Below are positions 63,294-64,000 of a DNA stretch of 64,000 bases, in pieces; position 1 is the stretch's first letter; every line of letters starts with the position of its first letter. The DNA lies in the NCBI RefSeq assembly GCF_020400605.1, contig NZ_JAINRD010000027.1:1-64000 (forward strand), written 5' to 3'. The notes under the pieces were generated by a model, which saw only the letters and a list, made by a program, of their open reading frames with translations, was not told the DNA's origin and ran no database searches. Source of the stretch: Streptomyces aculeolatus (GTDB taxonomy: Bacteria > Actinomycetota > Actinomycetes > Streptomycetales > Streptomycetaceae). A program made the position numbers and the translations under genes.

Positions 63294-64000
63294 ATGTCAG
63301 TCTCTGCTCAGCCACGCCTTGCCCTGGTGGGCGATCGCGGCAATCACGACGAGCCGTCCCACCCCAAGATCGACGCGATGCGTGAGCGGTGGGATCTGAC
63401 CACGGAGTGGATCCCGACCACCGACATCCACGACGCATCCGCGCTGGAGGGCTGGGACGGCATCTGGGTGGTGCCCGGAGCTCCGTACTTCAACCAGAAG
63501 GGCGTGCACATCGCCGTCCGTCACGCGCGTGAGAACCGGCTGCCGTTCCTGGGCACCTGCGGGGGCTTCTTCAGCGCCCTCGTCGAGCACGCGCAGAACG
63601 TCCTGCACCTGCCGGAGGCAGAGGGCGTGGACGAGGACCCGGAAAAGCTGATGCCCCTGGTCACGCCGCTGACGTGCTCCTTCCGCGGGGAGAAGGCCCC
63701 GCTGAAGGTCAAGGAGGGCTCCCACCTCGCCGGCATCTACGGGACGACAGAGGTGGAGGAGATCTTCCACTGCGACTACGGGCTGGCCGACTCGTTCATG
63801 GACGCCGCCAACCAGGGCGACCTGCGGTTCAGCGCCTGGGACGGCGACGGTGCCGCCCGCGCCCTGGAGATCACCGGCCACCCCTTCTTCATGGGCAGCC
63901 TCTTCCAGCCCGAGCTGTCGTCCGAACCCGGCGCCGAGCACAAGATCCTCAAGGCGTTCCTCTCCGCCGTGCGCAGCAAACCCGGGGTGCCGGCGACCCC
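63294..64000 (+). CDS. CTP-synthase-like class I glutamine amidotransferase domain protein (incomplete at window edge)
   Basis: 235 residues are visible and no stop is reached. The fold is the glutaminase half of CTP synthase: 'KPKIDAMRERW'-like N-terminus, 'GIWVVPGAPYFNQKGVHIAV', nucleophile elbow 'FLGTCGGFFSALVEHAQNVL' (Cys 89), and 'FFMGSLFQPELSSEPG' near the end. There is no ATP-dependent synthetase domain before it. At the catalytic His position the sequence reads FQPE instead of FHPE (Gln 205), so the Cys-His-Glu triad is broken and glutaminase activity is doubtful. A CTP-synthase-type gene is part of the arseno-organic clusters of S. lividans-type strains. GGGGGA before ATG 63294. Confidence 0.88.
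   Translation, partial: MSVSAQPRLALVGDRGNHDEPSHPKIDAMRERWDLTTEWIPTTDIHDASALEGWDGIWVVPGAPYFNQKGVHIAVRHARENRLPFLGTCGGFFSALVEHAQNVLHLPEAEGVDEDPEKLMPLVTPLTCSFRGEKAPLKVKEGSHLAGIYGTTEVEEIFHCDYGLADSFMDAANQGDLRFSAWDGDGAARALEITGHPFFMGSLFQPELSSEPGAEHKILKAFLSAVRSKPGVPAT

Overview
The window is very GC-rich, uses GTG starts freely and is dense with short-spaced genes. It carries glnE, a glnA2-type glutamine synthetase and a GlnR-boxed glnII, DUF574 and PucR proteins, and TAT-exported CAZymes. This points to a Streptomyces or close Streptomycetaceae relative. The left part is chromosomal core sequence; the right part is accessory and catabolic/biosynthetic.

Region 1 (1-22.6 kb) is nitrogen assimilation and housekeeping: a small membrane-anchored secreted protein; an operon of a glnA2-like glutamine synthetase followed by glnE; a large protein with a sigma-like N-terminus and one membrane helix; a GH89 alpha-N-acetylglucosaminidase; a two-component pair; glnII behind a GlnR-type site; a multi-span protein ending in a PI-PLC-like domain; a secreted tripeptidyl-aminopeptidase-like hydrolase; an ABC ATPase; a YjbR protein; and an Fe-S uracil-DNA glycosylase. 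Region 2 (22.9-34.5 kb) is mixed: a MoxR ATPase coupled to a metallopeptidase-like/VWA protein, a methyltransferase, a PucR regulator divergent from an SGNH lipase, a DUF574 methyltransferase, an MFS exporter of less extreme composition, a decayed Ser/Thr kinase-WD40 gene, a TPR protein and a SpoIIE-type phosphatase.

Region 3 (34.6-47.1 kb) is a polysaccharide-utilisation locus. A LacI regulator lies between a five-gene leftward operon (binding protein, two permeases, GH130, PL8 lyase with two F5/8 domains) and a rightward second PL8 lyase. A 16-bp palindrome centred on AAACCGGTTT precedes both sides. A secreted GH43 enzyme follows with its own promoter, which overlaps a different, AGCGCT-centred operator. 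The likely logic is extracellular lyase cleavage of a uronate-containing polysaccharide, uptake of oligosaccharides and phosphorolysis or hydrolysis inside the cell.

Region 4 (47.2-64 kb, running off the right edge) is the most interesting part: a probable arseno-organic (arsenic-carbon) polyketide gene cluster. It contains two ArsR repressors with different cysteine sensor sites, an ars-type flavoprotein with a 61-aa vicinal-cysteine protein, a single-module KS-AT-DH-ER-KR-ACP synthase, a free-standing KAS III enzyme, a DedA membrane protein fused by ATGA overlap to a phosphonopyruvate-decarboxylase-like TPP enzyme, a DHA2 exporter and a CTP-synthase-like amidotransferase. Decarboxylase, PKS, CTP-synthase-like protein and ArsR together match the arseno-organic clusters known from S. 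coelicolor and S. lividans. The As-C bond-forming AroA-like enzyme and the mutase are not in the window and would be expected to the right. A 175-bp MITE sits exactly at the 3' end of the exporter gene.
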